From NCBI GenBank assembly GCA_023846275.1, contig JAIUJO010000497.1:415501-479500 (forward strand): a stretch of 64,000 bases of DNA, in the 5' to 3' direction. Positions 26,300 through 37,710 of this stretch are shown here, one piece after another. A program made the translations under genes and the position numbers. Source of the DNA: Vanilla planifolia (taxonomy: Eukaryota; Streptophyta; Magnoliopsida; Asparagales; Orchidaceae). The first letter of the stretch is position 1. Each line of letters opens with the position of its first letter. The notes beneath the pieces are model-generated. The model made no database searches and had not been told where the DNA came from. It saw nothing but the letters and a program-made list of their open reading frames with translations.

Positions 26300-29200
26300 T
26301 AGAATATAGTAGAGTAAAGAAAAGTAGAGTAGAGCAAATCAGAGTAGAGTAGAGCATATCAGAGCAGAGTAAAGTAGAGTAGAATTAGGTTAGGCTTGGC
26401 AATGCTAGGCTAGGCCAGAGTATAATAGAGTAGAGTAGAGAAGAGTAGAGTAGAGCATATCAGAGCATAGCAAAGAAGAAGGGAGTAGAGCAAAATAATG
26501 CAGAGCATAGTAGAGCAGAGCAGAGCAGAGTTAGGTTAGGTTAAGCTAGGTGAGTGTAGGGTAAGCCAGGCTAGGCTAGAGCATAATAGAGTAGAGTATA
26601 ATAGAGTATAGTAGAGTAGGGCTAGGTTAGGCTTGGCCAGGCAAAGCAAAGTTAGAGTAAAGTGGATTAGAGTAGAATAAATTTGAGTAGAGTAGAGTAG
26701 AGTAGAAAAGAGCTACGTGAGGTGGGGCTATGTTGGGCTAGGCTAAACTAGGAAAGAGTAGAGTAGAGTAGAGTGGAGTAGAGTAGAGTAGAGTAGAGTA
26801 GAGTGGAGTAGAGTAGAGTGGAGTAGAGCAGAGAAGAGTAGTGTAGAGCTAAGTTAGGCTAGGTAAGGCTAGGCTAGGGTAAATTAGAATAGAGTAGAGT
26901 AGAGTTAAGCTAGGGTAGGCTAAGCTAGGCTCAACAAGGCTAAATTAGAATATAGTAGAGTAGAATAGAGTAGATAGAGTAGACTAGAGTAGAATAGAGT
27001 AAAGTAGAGTAGAGCTAGGTAAGGCTAAGTTAGTCTAGAGTAGAGTAGAATAGAGTAGGATAGAGTAGAGTAGAGTAGAGTAGAGTAGAGGAAAGTAGAG
27101 TAGAGCAAAGTAGAGCAAAGCATAGAAGAACATAATAGAGTAGACTAGTGAAGAGTAGAGCATAACATAGTAGAGCAAAGAAGAGTAGAGCAGAGTAGAG
27201 TTGAGCAGAGCAAAGGAAAATAGAGCAGAGCAGAGTAGAGGAGACAAGAGCTAAGTTAGGCTAGGCTAGGCTAGTCTAGGCAATGCTAGGGTCGAATTAA
27301 GTAGAGTAGAATAGAGTGGAGCTAGGTTAAGGTAAGCTAGGCTAGGCCATGATACATTAGAGTAGAGTATAGTAAAGTAAAGTAGAGTAGAGCTAGGTTA
27401 GGTTAGGTTAAGCTGTACTATAGTAGGTTAGGCTAGGCTAAGTTAGGCTAGTGTAGAGTAGAGTAGATTAGAGTAGAGCTAGCTTAGGCTAGGCTATGCT
27501 AGGCAAAATTAAGCTAGAGTAAAGTAGAGTAGAGTATAGTGTAGTAGATTAGAGTAGAGTCAAGTAGAGTAAAGAAGAGTATAGTAGACCAGAGTAGAGC
27601 AGAGCAGAGTAGAGTCGACCAGAGTAAAGTAGAGTAGAGCAGAGTAGAGCAAAGTAGTGCTAGGTTAGGCCAGGCTAGGTTAAGCTTGTTTAGAGTAGAG
27701 TAGAGTGCATAAGAGTAGAGTATAGGAAATTAGATTAAAGTAGAGTAGAGTTAGGCTAGGCTAGGCTAGGTAAGGATAGCCTAGGTTAGACTAGGCTAGG
27801 TTGGAGTAGAGTAGAGTCGAGTATAGTATAATGAAGTGGAGTTAGGTTAGGCTAAACTAGGCTAGAGCACAGTGGTGTAGAGTATAGTAGAGTAGTGCAG
27901 AGTAGAGCCAAGTGGAGTAGAGCAGAGATGAGGAGAGCAGAGCAGAGTAGAGTTAGGTTAGGCTAGGCTAGGTTAGGATAAGCTAAGCTAGGCTAGGCTA
28001 CAGTATAATAGAGTAGAGTAGAGTAGAGTAGAGCAAGATCAGGCTAAGCTAGGCTAGACTAAGTTATAGTAGAGTAGAGTTGAGTAGAGTAGAGTAGAGT
28101 AGAGTAGAGAAAGCAGAGTAGAGTAGAACAGAGTAGAGCAGAAGAGAGCAGAGTAGAGTAGGGCAGAGCAGAGTAAAGTAGATTAAAGAAGAGCAGAGTA
28201 GAGCTAAGATAGGCTAAGCTAGGCTAGGTTAGGTTAGACTAGAGTGGTGTAGATTAGAGCTTGGTTGGGCTTGGCTAGGCTAAGATTGGTTATAGTATAG
28301 TAGAGTTGAGTAAAGTAGAACAGAGAAGAGTAGAACAAAGTAGAGTAGAGTAGAGACAGGATAGGGTTGGCCTAATAAGGCCATGTTAGGCCAGGTTAGG
28401 TTAGGTTAGGTTATGCTAAGCGAGGCTTGAGTAGAATAGAGAAGAGTAGAGAAGAGCTAAGTTAGGTTAGGCTAGGCTAGAGCATAATAGAGTAGAGTAG
28501 AGTAGAGCAGAGCAAAGCAAGGTAGAGCAGAGTAGAGTAAAGAAGAGCAAAATAGAGTAAAGCATAGTAGACTAGAGCTAGGTTAGGCTAGGCTAGGTGT
28601 GACTAGGCTAGGCTATGCTAAAGTAGAGTAGAGTAGAGTAGGGCTAGATTATGCAAGGATAGGTTAAGCTAGGCTAAGCTTGAGTAGAGTAGAGTATAAT
28701 AGAGTAAAGTAGAGCGAGGTTAGGCTAGGCTAGGTTTGAATAGAGTAGAGTAGAGTATAATTATGTTAGGCTAGGCTAGAGTAGAGTGTAATAGAGTAGA
28801 GTATAGTAGGGTTGAGTAGTGTAGAGCAGAGCAATATATAGCAGAGCTGAGCAGAGTTATGTTAGGCTAGGCCTTGCTAGTGAGAGTTGAGTAGAGTAGA
28901 TTATAGCTAGGTTTGGCTAGGCTAGGTTAGAGTAGAGTAGAGTAGAGTAAAGTAGACTTGTGCTAGGTTTAGCTAGGCTAAGGAAGGCTAGGCTAGAGTA
29001 TAATAGAGTTGAGTGGAGTAGGGTCGAGTAGAGTAGAACTCGATTAGGCTAGGCAAGGCTAGAGTAGAGTAGAGTAGAGTAGTGTAGAGCATAGCAGAGC
29101 AGAGTAGAGTAGAACAGAGCAAAGTAGAGAAGAATAGAGTAAAACAGAGTAGGGTAGAGTTTAGCAAAGTAAAGCAGAGTAGAGTAGAGCTAAGTTAATC

Positions 29201-32200
29201 TAAGCTAGTCTTGGTTAGAGTAGAGTAGAGTAAAGGAGGGTAGAGTAGAGTATAGTATTTTAAAGTAGAGTAGAGTAGAGCTAGGTTACGTAAGGCTAGG
29301 CTTGGGTAAGCTAGGTTAGGCTAGCTAGAGTAGAATAGAGTAGAGTAGAGAAAGGTTAGGTTAAGCTATTGAGGCTGGGCTTTGCTAAAATAGAGTAGCA
29401 TAGAGTAGAGAAGATTAGAGTAGAGTAAAGTTAAGAAGAGCAAGGTTAGGCTAGGATGGGCTACACACAAGGTTAGCCTAGGCAAGGTTAGGCTATGCTA
29501 GGTTCGAGTAGAGTAGAATATAATAGAGTAAAGCTAGGTTAGGTTAGGCAAGGCTTGGCTAAGCAAGGCAAGAATAGAGTAAAATAGAGTAGAGTTTATT
29601 AGAGTAGAGTAAAGCAGAGCAGAGCAGAGTAGAGTAGAATAGAGTAAAGTAGAGCAAAGAAGAGTAGAGTAGAGAAAAGTAGAGTAGGGCTAGGTTAGGC
29701 TTGGCTAGGCTAAAGCAGAGTAAGGTGGAGTATAGTAGAGCAGAGTAGAGTGGGTTGGAGCTCGGTTTGGATAGGCTAGGAAAGGCTAGGCTTAACTAGA
29801 CTAGTGTAGAGTAGAGTGGAAGAGTAGAGTGGAGTAGAGTAGAATAGAGTAAAATAGAGTAGAGTAGAGCAGAGCATAGTAGACTAGAGCAGAGTAAAGT
29901 AGAGTTGAGTATAGTAGAGCAAAGTTAGGTTAGGCTAGGTTAGGCAAGGCTATGCTAAAGCATAGTGGAATAGAGCTAAGTTAGGCTAAGCTAGGCATGG
30001 TTATGGTAGAGAAGAATAGAGCTGAGCTAAGTTAGGTAAGGCTAGGCTAGGCTAGGTTGGGCTATAGTAGAGTAGAAGAGTAAAGTAGTGTAGAGTAGAG
30101 TAGAGTAAAGCTAGGTTAGGATTGGCTAGGGTATTCTAGGTTAGAGTAGAGTGGAATAGAGTAAAATAGAGTAGAGCAGAGTAAAGCAGCATAGAGTATA
30201 GCTGAGTACAGTAGAGCAAAGTAGAGCAAAGCAAAGCAAAGAAGAGTAAAGAAGAGCAGTGTAAAAGTGAGTTGAGTAGAGAATAGAAAAATAGAGAAGA
30301 CTAGAGTAGAGAAGTGCATAGTAGAGCAGAGTATAATAGAGTAGAGGAGAGAAGAAGATAATAGAGCTAAGCCGAGCATAATAGAGGAGAGAAAAGTAGA
30401 ATAGAGTAGAGCAGAGAGAAGTGTAGTGGAGTAGAGTAGAGATGAGTAGAGTAGAGCAGAGTGGAGCAGAGCTAAGTTAAGCTAGAGTAGATTTAAGTAG
30501 TGTAGAGTAGGGTAGAGCAAGGTTAAGCTAAGCTAGGCTAGGTTAGAGTAGAGTAGAGCCAGGTTAGGCTTGGCTAGGCTAGAGTACAATAGGGTAGAGT
30601 AGAGTAGAGTAGAGCAGAGCAGAGCAGAGTAGGGTAGAACAGAGTAGAGCAGAGTAGAGAAGAGATGAATAGAGTAGAGCAGAGTAGAGTAGAAAAGAGT
30701 GGAGCAAAGCAGAGAAGAGCAAGGTTATGCTAGGCTAACCTAGAGTAGATTAGAGCTAGATTAGATGAGGCTAGGCTAGGTTAAGTTGTAATAGAGTAGA
30801 CTAGAGTAGGGTAAACTAGAGTAAAATAGAGTAGAGTAGAGTAGAGTATAGGGGAGTAAACAAGAGTAAAGCAGAGTAGAGTAGAACAAGTTTAGGCTAG
30901 GCTATGCTAGGTTAGGTTAGGCTAATGTAAGCCAAGCAAGAGTAGAGTAGAGTTGAGTATAGTAGAGTAGAGTAGAGTAGAGGTAGGTTAGGCTAGGCTA
31001 AGCTTTGCTAGAGTAGCATAGAGTAAAAAAGAGAAAGGTAGAGTAGAGAAAAGTAGAGTATAGCATAACATAGCAGAAAAAAGTAGAGCTGAGAAAATCA
31101 GAGCATTACAGAGAGTAATCGAACAGAGCAGAGCAGAATGAAGAAGAGAAAAGTAGAGAAGAGTTGAGCTGAGAAGTGCAGAGCAGAGCAGAGTAGAGCT
31201 ATATTAGGCTAAGCTAGGTTAGGTTAGGCTAAGTTAGTATAGAGTAGAGTAAAGTAGAGTAGAGCAAAGCAAAGTAAAGCAAAGAGGAGTAAAGAAAAGT
31301 AGAGCTGAGAAGAGTAGAGTATAGTAGAGTAGAGTAGAGCATTGTAGAATAGAGCATTGCTAAGTTAGGTTAGGCTAGGTTAGGCTAGGCTAGGTTAAGT
31401 TAGGCTAGAGTAGAGTAGAGTAGAGTAGGGTAGAGTAGAGCTTAGTTAGGTTTGGCTAGATTAGGGTAGGCTAAGCTAGAGTAGAATAGAGTAGAGTAGA
31501 GTAGAGTAAAGTAGAGTAGAGTAGAGAAGAGCAGAGTAGAGCAGAACAGAGTAGTGTAGAGTAGGGAAGAGTAAGGTAGAGCAGAGCATTGTAGTGTAGA
31601 GTAGAGAAAAAGAGAGCTAGGTTAGGTTAGGCTAGGTTAAAGTAGAGTATAGTAGAGTATGGTAAAGTAAAGTAGAGCTTGGTTAGGCTAAGCGAGATTA
31701 GGCTCAGCTGAACTAGGCTAGAGTAGAGTAGAGTAGGTAGAGCAGAGTAGAGCAGAGTAGAGGAGAGCTAAGCAGAGTTGAGCTGAGCAAAGTAGAGCAG
31801 AGTAGAGCATAGAAGAGTAGACCAGAGTAGACTAAAGTAGAGCAAAGTAGAGTAGAGCAGAGTAGAGTAGAGCTATGTTAGCCTAGGCTATGCTATGCAA
31901 GGCTAGTTAGGGTAGAGCTGGGTAGAGTAGAGTAGAGGAGAGTGGAGTAAAGGAGAGTAAGGTACAATAATGCTAGGTAAGGTTAGGTTAGGCAAGGCTA
32001 GAGTAGAGTAGAGTAGAGTAGAGTAGGGTAGGGTAGAGTAAGGTTAAGCTAGGCTAGGCTAGGCTAGAGTACAATAGAATAGAGTATAGGAGAGTAGAAC
32101 AGAGCATAGCAAAGCAGAGTAATATAGTTAGTGTAGAGTAGAGCATAATATAGTGGAGTAAAGTAGAGCTAGTTTAGGCTAAGCTTAGTTAGGCTAGGTT

Positions 32201-32318
32201 AGAGTAGAGTAGAGAAGAGTAGAACTAGGATAGGATAGGCTTGGCTAGGTTAGATTAGAATAGAGTATAGTAAAGTAGAGTAGAGTAGAGTATAATATAT
32301 TAGAGTAGAGTAGAGTTA
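26300..32318. repeat. Mixed-module part of the array
   Basis: Alternating TAGAG and TAGGC blocks with no gene. A long TAGAG tract lies at 27040-27250 and another at 30135-30370. A run of three tandem TTAGG units is at 28396-28410. A GAACTCGATTAGG block at about 29036 resembles the GAGCTCGATTAGG landmarks of neighbouring higher-order repeats, so this segment probably contains diverged copies that I could not delimit. Confidence 0.8.
28396..28410 (+). repeat. Three tandem TTAGG units
   Basis: The TAGGC block here consists of TAGGT units, which reads as TTAGG three times. A run of four is at 37094-37113 and another run of three at 56293-56307. TTAGG is the common arthropod telomere unit, but TAGGT is the normal first unit of each block in this satellite, so chance expansion is the simpler reading. 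Confidence 0.8.
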
Positions 32319-32698
32319 TGTTAGGCTAGGCTAGGGTAGGGTAGGCAATGCTAAGCTAAGCTAGAGTATTGCAGAGTAGAGTAGAGTAGCATAGAGAAGA
32401 GTAGAGTAGAGCAGAGCTCGATTAGGCAAGGCTAGTCTAGGAAGGCTTGGCTAGAGTAGAGTAGAGTAGAGTAGAGTAGAGCAGAGTATAGTAAAGTAGA
32501 GTAGAGTAAAAAAGATTAGAGAAGAGTAAAGTAGAGTAAAGTAGAAAAGAGCAAAGAAAAGTAGAGCAAAACTGAGCAAAGTAAAGCAGAGCAGAGCAAA
32601 ACATAGTAGTGCTAGGTTAGGTTAAGCTATACTAGGTAAGGCTAGGTTAGATTAGAGTAGAGTAGAGTGGAGCGAAGTAGAGTAGAGTAGAGTAGAGT

Positions 32699-32719
32699 AT
32701 AGTATAGTATAGTATAGTA
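32699..32719. repeat. TATAG run
   Basis: Four or more consecutive TATAG units in a TAGAG tract, just before a TAGGT junction. It is a small expansion of a mutant unit. The matching place in the second copy of the 1.97-kb repeat (about 34670) is AT-rich but not a TATAG run, so the expansion followed the duplication or was lost in the other copy. Confidence 0.7.
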
Positions 32720-33977
32720 GAGCTAGGTTAAGCAAGGCAAGGTAAGGCTAGCTAGGCTAGGTTCGAGTAGAGTAGAGCTAAGTTAGGTTAGGCTAGGCTA
32801 GGCAAGGCTAGGATAGGCTACACTAGAGTTTAATAGTGTATAATAGAGTAGAGAAGAGTGGAGTAGAGGAAAGTAGAGTAGAGTAAAGCAAAGTAAACAA
32901 AGCAAAATAGAGCAAAGTGGAGCAGAGTAGAGCAAAGCATAACAAAGCAGTGCTAGGTTAGTCTAGGCAAGGCTAGAGTAGAGTAGAGTAGAATAGAGTA
33001 GAGTAGAGCTAGGTTAGGCTAGCCTATGCCAGGTTAGATTAGAGTAGAGTAGAGTATAGTAGAGTAGAGGAGAGGAGAGCAAAGCAAACCAGAGTAGAGC
33101 ATGGTGCAGAGTAATGCAGAGCAGAGCAAAGTAGAATAGAGTAGAGAAGAGAAAAGTATAATAGAATATAGTAGAGCAGAGTAGAGTAGAGCTGAGTAGA
33201 GTAGAGTAGAGCATAGCAAGGTTATGTTAGGTTAAGCAATGTTAGGCCAGGTCAAGCTAGGCTAGTCTAGAGCAGAGTAGATTAGATTAGAGTAGAGTAG
33301 AGCTAGGTTAGGCTTGGCAAGCCTAAGCTTAGATAGAGTATAGTGTAGAGTAGACAAGAGTTAAGCAAAGAAGTTTAGAGTTGAGAACAATAAAGAAGAG
33401 TAGAGTACAACATAGCATAGCAGAGTAGAGTAGAGCTATGTTAGGTTAGGAAAAGTTAGGCTAGAGTAGAGTAAAGTAAAGTATAGCTAGGTTAGGCTTG
33501 GCAAGGCTAGGTTAGCTTATAGGCTAGAGTAGAGCAGAGTAGAGTTTAATATAGTATAAAAGAGGTTAGTAGAGTAGAGGAGAGGAGTCTGGAGGGGAGC
33601 AGAGTAGAACAGAGTAGAGTAGAAAAGAGCACAAGAGCAAAGAAAAGTAATGTAGAGCATAGTAGAGCTAGTGTAGAGTAGAGAAGAGTAATAAAGAGTA
33701 GACTAGTGCAGATCTAAGATAGGTCAAGCTAGGTTAGAGTAGAGTAGAGTCGAGCAGAATAGAGCAAAGCTAGGTTAAGCTAGGCTAGGATAGGGTAGGC
33801 TAGGCTAGAGTAATGTAGGGTAGAATAGATAGAGTAGAGTAGAGCTAGATTAGGCTAGGCTAGGCATGGCTAGAGTAGAGTAGAGTAGAATATGGTAGAG
33901 TGGAGTATAGTAGAGTCGAGAAGAGTAGTGTAGAGTGGAGTAGAGTAGAGTAGTGTGGAGTATTATAAAGTAGAGTA

Positions 33978-34016
33978 GAGGAGAGGAGAGGAGTAGAGAG
34001 GAGACATGAGGAGAGC
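33978..34016 (+). repeat. GGAGA (AGAGG) core block 4
   Basis: A shorter GGAGA block within the TAGAG tract 33870-34120, followed by CAGAG-rich units and a TAGGT junction, as in the other cores. Confidence 0.8.
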
Positions 34017-37000
34017 AGAGAATAGCAAAGTAGAGCAGGGTCAAGTAGAGCATCATAGAGCAGAGCATAATAGAGAAGAGTAGAACAAAGCAAAGCATAG
34101 AAAAGAATAATAAAGTAAAGGAAAGCTAGGTTAGGCTGGTTAGGCTAGAGTAGACTAGAGAAGAGTAGAGTAGAGTAGAGTAGAGTAGAGTAGAGCTAGG
34201 TTAGCTAGGCCAAGCTAGGCCAAGCTAGGCTAAAGTACATTAGAGTTGTTTAAAGTAGAGTAGAGTATAACATAATAGAGTAAAGTAGAGTTAGGTTAAG
34301 CTAGCCTAGGATAGGCTAAGCTAAGCTAGGCTATAGTAGACTAGAGTAGAGTAGAGTAGCATAGAGAAGACTAGAGTAGAGAAGAGCTTGATTAGGTGAA
34401 GCTAGGCTAGGCTATGCTAGGCTAGAGTAGAGTAGAGTTGAGTAGAGCATAGTACAACAAAGAAAAGTAGAGCTGAGTAAAGAAGAGTAGAGTAAACTAT
34501 GGCATAGTAAAGTAGAGCAGAGAAAAGTAGAGTAGAGTAGAGTATAGTAGAGTAGAGTAAAGCATAGTAAGCTATGTTAGATTAAGCTATGGTAGGCTAG
34601 GCTAAGCCAAACTAAGTTAGAGTAGAGTAAAGTAAAGTGGAGCAGAGTGGAGTGGACAAGAGTAGAGTAGATTATATTATAGTAGAGTAGCGTAGGGTAG
34701 AGTAGAGTAAGGTTAGGCTATGCCAAGTTAGGTTAAGCTAGGCAAGGCTAGGTTAAGAAAGAGTATAGTTGAGTAGAGCTAGGTTGGGCTAGGCAAGGTT
34801 AAGCTAGGCTAGACAAAGTTAGAGTAGAGTAGAGTAGAGTAGAACAGAGAAGAGCATAGTAGATCAGAGTAGAGTAGAGTAGAGTAGAGTTGAATAAAGT
34901 TAGGTGGGTGAGGCTAGGCTAGGCTGGAGTAGAGTAGAGTAGAGTAGAGTTGGGTCAAGTAGCGTATAGCTAAGTTGGGCTAGGTAAGCCTAGGCTAGGC
35001 TTGGGTAAGCCTAGGTAGGCTAGGCCAGGCTAAGTTAGCGTAGAGTAAAATAGAGTAGGGTAGAGTAGCATAGAGTAGGGTAGAGTAGAGCTACCTTACG
35101 CTTTGCTAGGCTATTCTAAACTAGGCTAGCGTAGAGTAAAGTAGAGTAGAGTAGAGCATAGTAGAGCAGAGAAGAGTAGAGCAGAGCAGTGTAAAGAAGA
35201 GTGTAGTAGATTGGAGCAATGTAGGGTAGGGTAGAGCAGATTAGAGTAGAGCAAAGTAGGGAAAACAAGAGTAGAGGTAGATTAGGCATGACAAGGCTAG
35301 GCTAGGCTTGACTAGAGTAGTGTAGAGTAGAGCTGAGCATAGCAAAGTAGAGTTGAGCTGAACTAGGTTAGGCTAAGCAAGGCTAAGCTAGCCTAGGCTA
35401 GGTTAGAGCATAGTAGAATAGAGCTAGGTCAAGCTAGGATAGACTAGGCTAAGCTAGAGTAAAGTAGAGAAGAGTAGAGTAGAGTAGAGTAGCACAGAGC
35501 GGAGCTAGGTTAGGCAAAACATGGTTAGGGGAGGCCTCGTTAGGGTAGGCTAAGCTGAAGTGGTGTAGAATAGAGCAGAGTAGATTATAGTAGAGTAAAG
35601 CAAGATTAAGCTAGGCTAGGCAAGAGTATAGTAGAGCAAAGGAGAGTAGAGTAGAGCTGAGTAGAGTAAAGCATAGCAGAATGGAGTAAAGAAGAGTAGA
35701 ATAGAGTATAACAGAGTAGAGTTGAGTTAGGTTAGGCTAGAGTAGAGTAGAGTAGAGTAGAATATAGTAGAATAAAGCTAGGTTAGGCTAAGCTAGGCTA
35801 GGCAAAATTAGAGTAGAGTAGAGAAGATTGGAGTAGAGTAGAGTAGAGCAAAGTAAAGAAGACTAAAGCTAGGTTAGGCTAGGATAGGCTAGGCTAGAGT
35901 AGATTAGAGTAGAGTAAAGTTGAGCAGAGTAGAATAGACTAGAGCTCAGTTAGGCTAGGCTAAGCTAGGCCAGGCTAAACTAAGCTAACATAGAGTAGAG
36001 TAGAGTAACACAGAGAAGAGTAGAGTAGAGCAGAGCAGAATAGAGAAGAGCTAGGTTGGGCTAAGCTAGGCTAGGGTAGGCTAAGCAAGAGTAGAGTAGA
36101 GTAGAGTAGAGCTTTGTTAGGCTAGGTTTGGTCAGGTTAAGTTAGAGTAGAGTAGAATAGAATAGAGTAGATTAGAGTGGAGTATAGTAAAGTAAAGTAA
36201 AGTATAGTTAGGTAAGGCTAGGCTAGGCTAGTGTAGAGTAGAGTAGAGTATTGTAGAGTAGCATAGAGTAGAGTAGAGTATAGTAAAGCAGAGCAGAGTA
36301 GAGTAGAGCATAATAGAGCGGAGCAAAGCATAACATAGCAGATTAGAGCAAAGCAAAGTAAAGGAAAGCTAAGAAAAATAGAGAGCAGAGCAGAGCTAGG
36401 TTAGGCTAGGGTAGACCAAAGGTATAGTATAGTAGAGCGAAGCTAGGTTAGGTTAGGCTTGACTATGCTAAGAGAAAATAAAGTATAATGGAATAGAATA
36501 GTTTAGAATAGAGTATTATTGAGTAAAGTAGACTAGAGCTAGGTTAAGCTAGGCTAAGCTAGGCTAGGCTAGGCTACGCTTGAGTAGAGTTGAGTATAGT
36601 AGAAAAGAGTAGAGTAAAGCTCAGTTTGACTATGCTAGGCTAGGCTATGCCAGGCTATGCTAGGCTAAAGTAGAGTAGAGTAGAGTAGAGCAGAGCAGAG
36701 TAGAATAGAGAATAGTAAAGTAGAGTAGAGTAAAGTAGAGTAGAGCAGAATAGAGATGAGTAAATTAGAACTGAGCAGAGCAAAGTATAATAGAGCTCGA
36801 TTAGGTTAAGCTAGGCTATGCTAGGCCAGGTTAGTGTAGAGTAGAGTAGAGTAGAGAGGAGTAAAGTAAAGTAGAGTATAGTAATGAAGAGTAGAGTAAA
36901 GTTGAGTATAGTAGAGTAGAGTAGAGTAAAGTTAGGTTAGGAAGGGCTAGGATAGGCAAGAGTAGAGTAGAGTAGTGTAGAGCTAGGTTAGGTTAGGCTA

Positions 37001-37093
37001 GGCTTGGCTATAGTTGAGTAGAGAAGAGTAGAGCAGAGCATAGTAGAGAAAAGCAGAGTAGAGAAAAGCAGAGCAAGGTTGGGCTAGGCTAGG

Positions 37094-37113
37094 TTAGGTT
37101 AGGTTAGGTTAGG
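37094..37113 (+). repeat. Four tandem TTAGG units
   Basis: The longest run of the telomere-like unit that I noticed. It sits inside an ordinary TAGGC block and is bounded by TAGGC on the left and TTTGGC on the right. It could be a local C-to-T conversion of TAGGC to TAGGT spread by slippage. Confidence 0.8.
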
Positions 37114-37683
37114 TTTGGCTAGGCTAGAGTCGAGTAGAGTATAGTAGGGTACAAGATAGCTAGGTTAGGTTAGGCTAGGCTAGGCTAGAGTAGAGTTGAG
37201 TAGAGGAGAGTAGAGGAGAGCAGAGTAGAGTAGACTAGAGTAGAGTAGATCATAGTAGAGTGGAGTAGAGCAAAGCAGAGGAGAGTAGAATAGTGCAGAG
37301 CTAGGTTAGGCTAGCTAGGCAAGAGTAGAGTATAGTGGAGTAGAGTAAAGTTTAGCAGAGTATGGCTTTGTTAGGCTAAGTTATGCTAAGATAAGGTAAA
37401 CCATGTTAGAGTTGAGTAGAGTAGAGTAGAGTAGAGTAGAGCAGAGCAGAGTAGTGTAGAGTAGAGTAGAGAAGTGCATAGTAGAGTCAAGTAGAACAGT
37501 GTAGAAGAGGCAAGAGGAGAGCAAAAAAGTGTAGAGAAGAGTATAGCAGAGTAGAGCAAAGCATAGTAGAGCAGAGTTAGATTAAGCTAGGCAAAAGTAG
37601 AGTAGAGTAGCATAGTGTAGAACTAGGATAGGCAAGGCTTGGTTAGAGTAGAGTAGAGTAGCATTGAGTAGAGTAGAATGGAG

Positions 37684-37710
37684 TATAGTATAGTATAATA
37701 TAGTATAGTA
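37684..37710. repeat. TATAG/TATAA run
   Basis: About five TATAG-type units with one TATAA, inside a TAGAG tract. It is composed like the patches at 6725 and 32699. Confidence 0.7.

Larger units (their letters stand above)
16940..26300 (+). repeat. Higher-order repeat, about 2.1 kb and 3.9-4.2 kb copies
   Basis: Unusual words recur in the same order and orientation. A GCTRATTT word is at 17041, 19186 and 23113. ATAGGTTAGGATAGG is at 17324, 19455 and 23372. A GCTCG-TTAGGC block is at about 17479, 19589 and 23522, the last two also sharing CTTATGC. Copy starts are thus near 16.94, 19.11 and 22.99 kb. Further pairs link only the last two copies: 20631/24643, 21271/25430, 21674/25833, 21821/25985 and 22011/26180, with the offset growing from about 3.92 to 4.17 kb. 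Inferred: repeated unequal exchange of kilobase units, with later insertions or deletions of modules inside copies. Confidence 0.8.
32319..36250 (+). repeat. Higher-order repeat, about 1.97 kb
   Basis: Copy 1 and copy 2 share an ordered set of landmarks. A block of about 60 bp starting GTTAKGTTARGCTAG is at 32319 and 34290. GTAGAGTAGCATAGAGAAGA is identical at 32381 and 34351. GAGCTYGATTAGG is at about 32405 and 34386. A GCTAKGTTAGRTTAAGCTAT block is at 32611 and 34571, and GTGGAGC is at 32668 and 34637. Offsets are 1.96-1.98 kb. A partial third match near 36000 (GTAGAGTAACACAGAGAAGA) suggests a shorter following copy. The same landmark series appears again at 48096, 48163, about 48196 and 48379, so this unit is also present 14-16 kb away. 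Confidence 0.75.
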
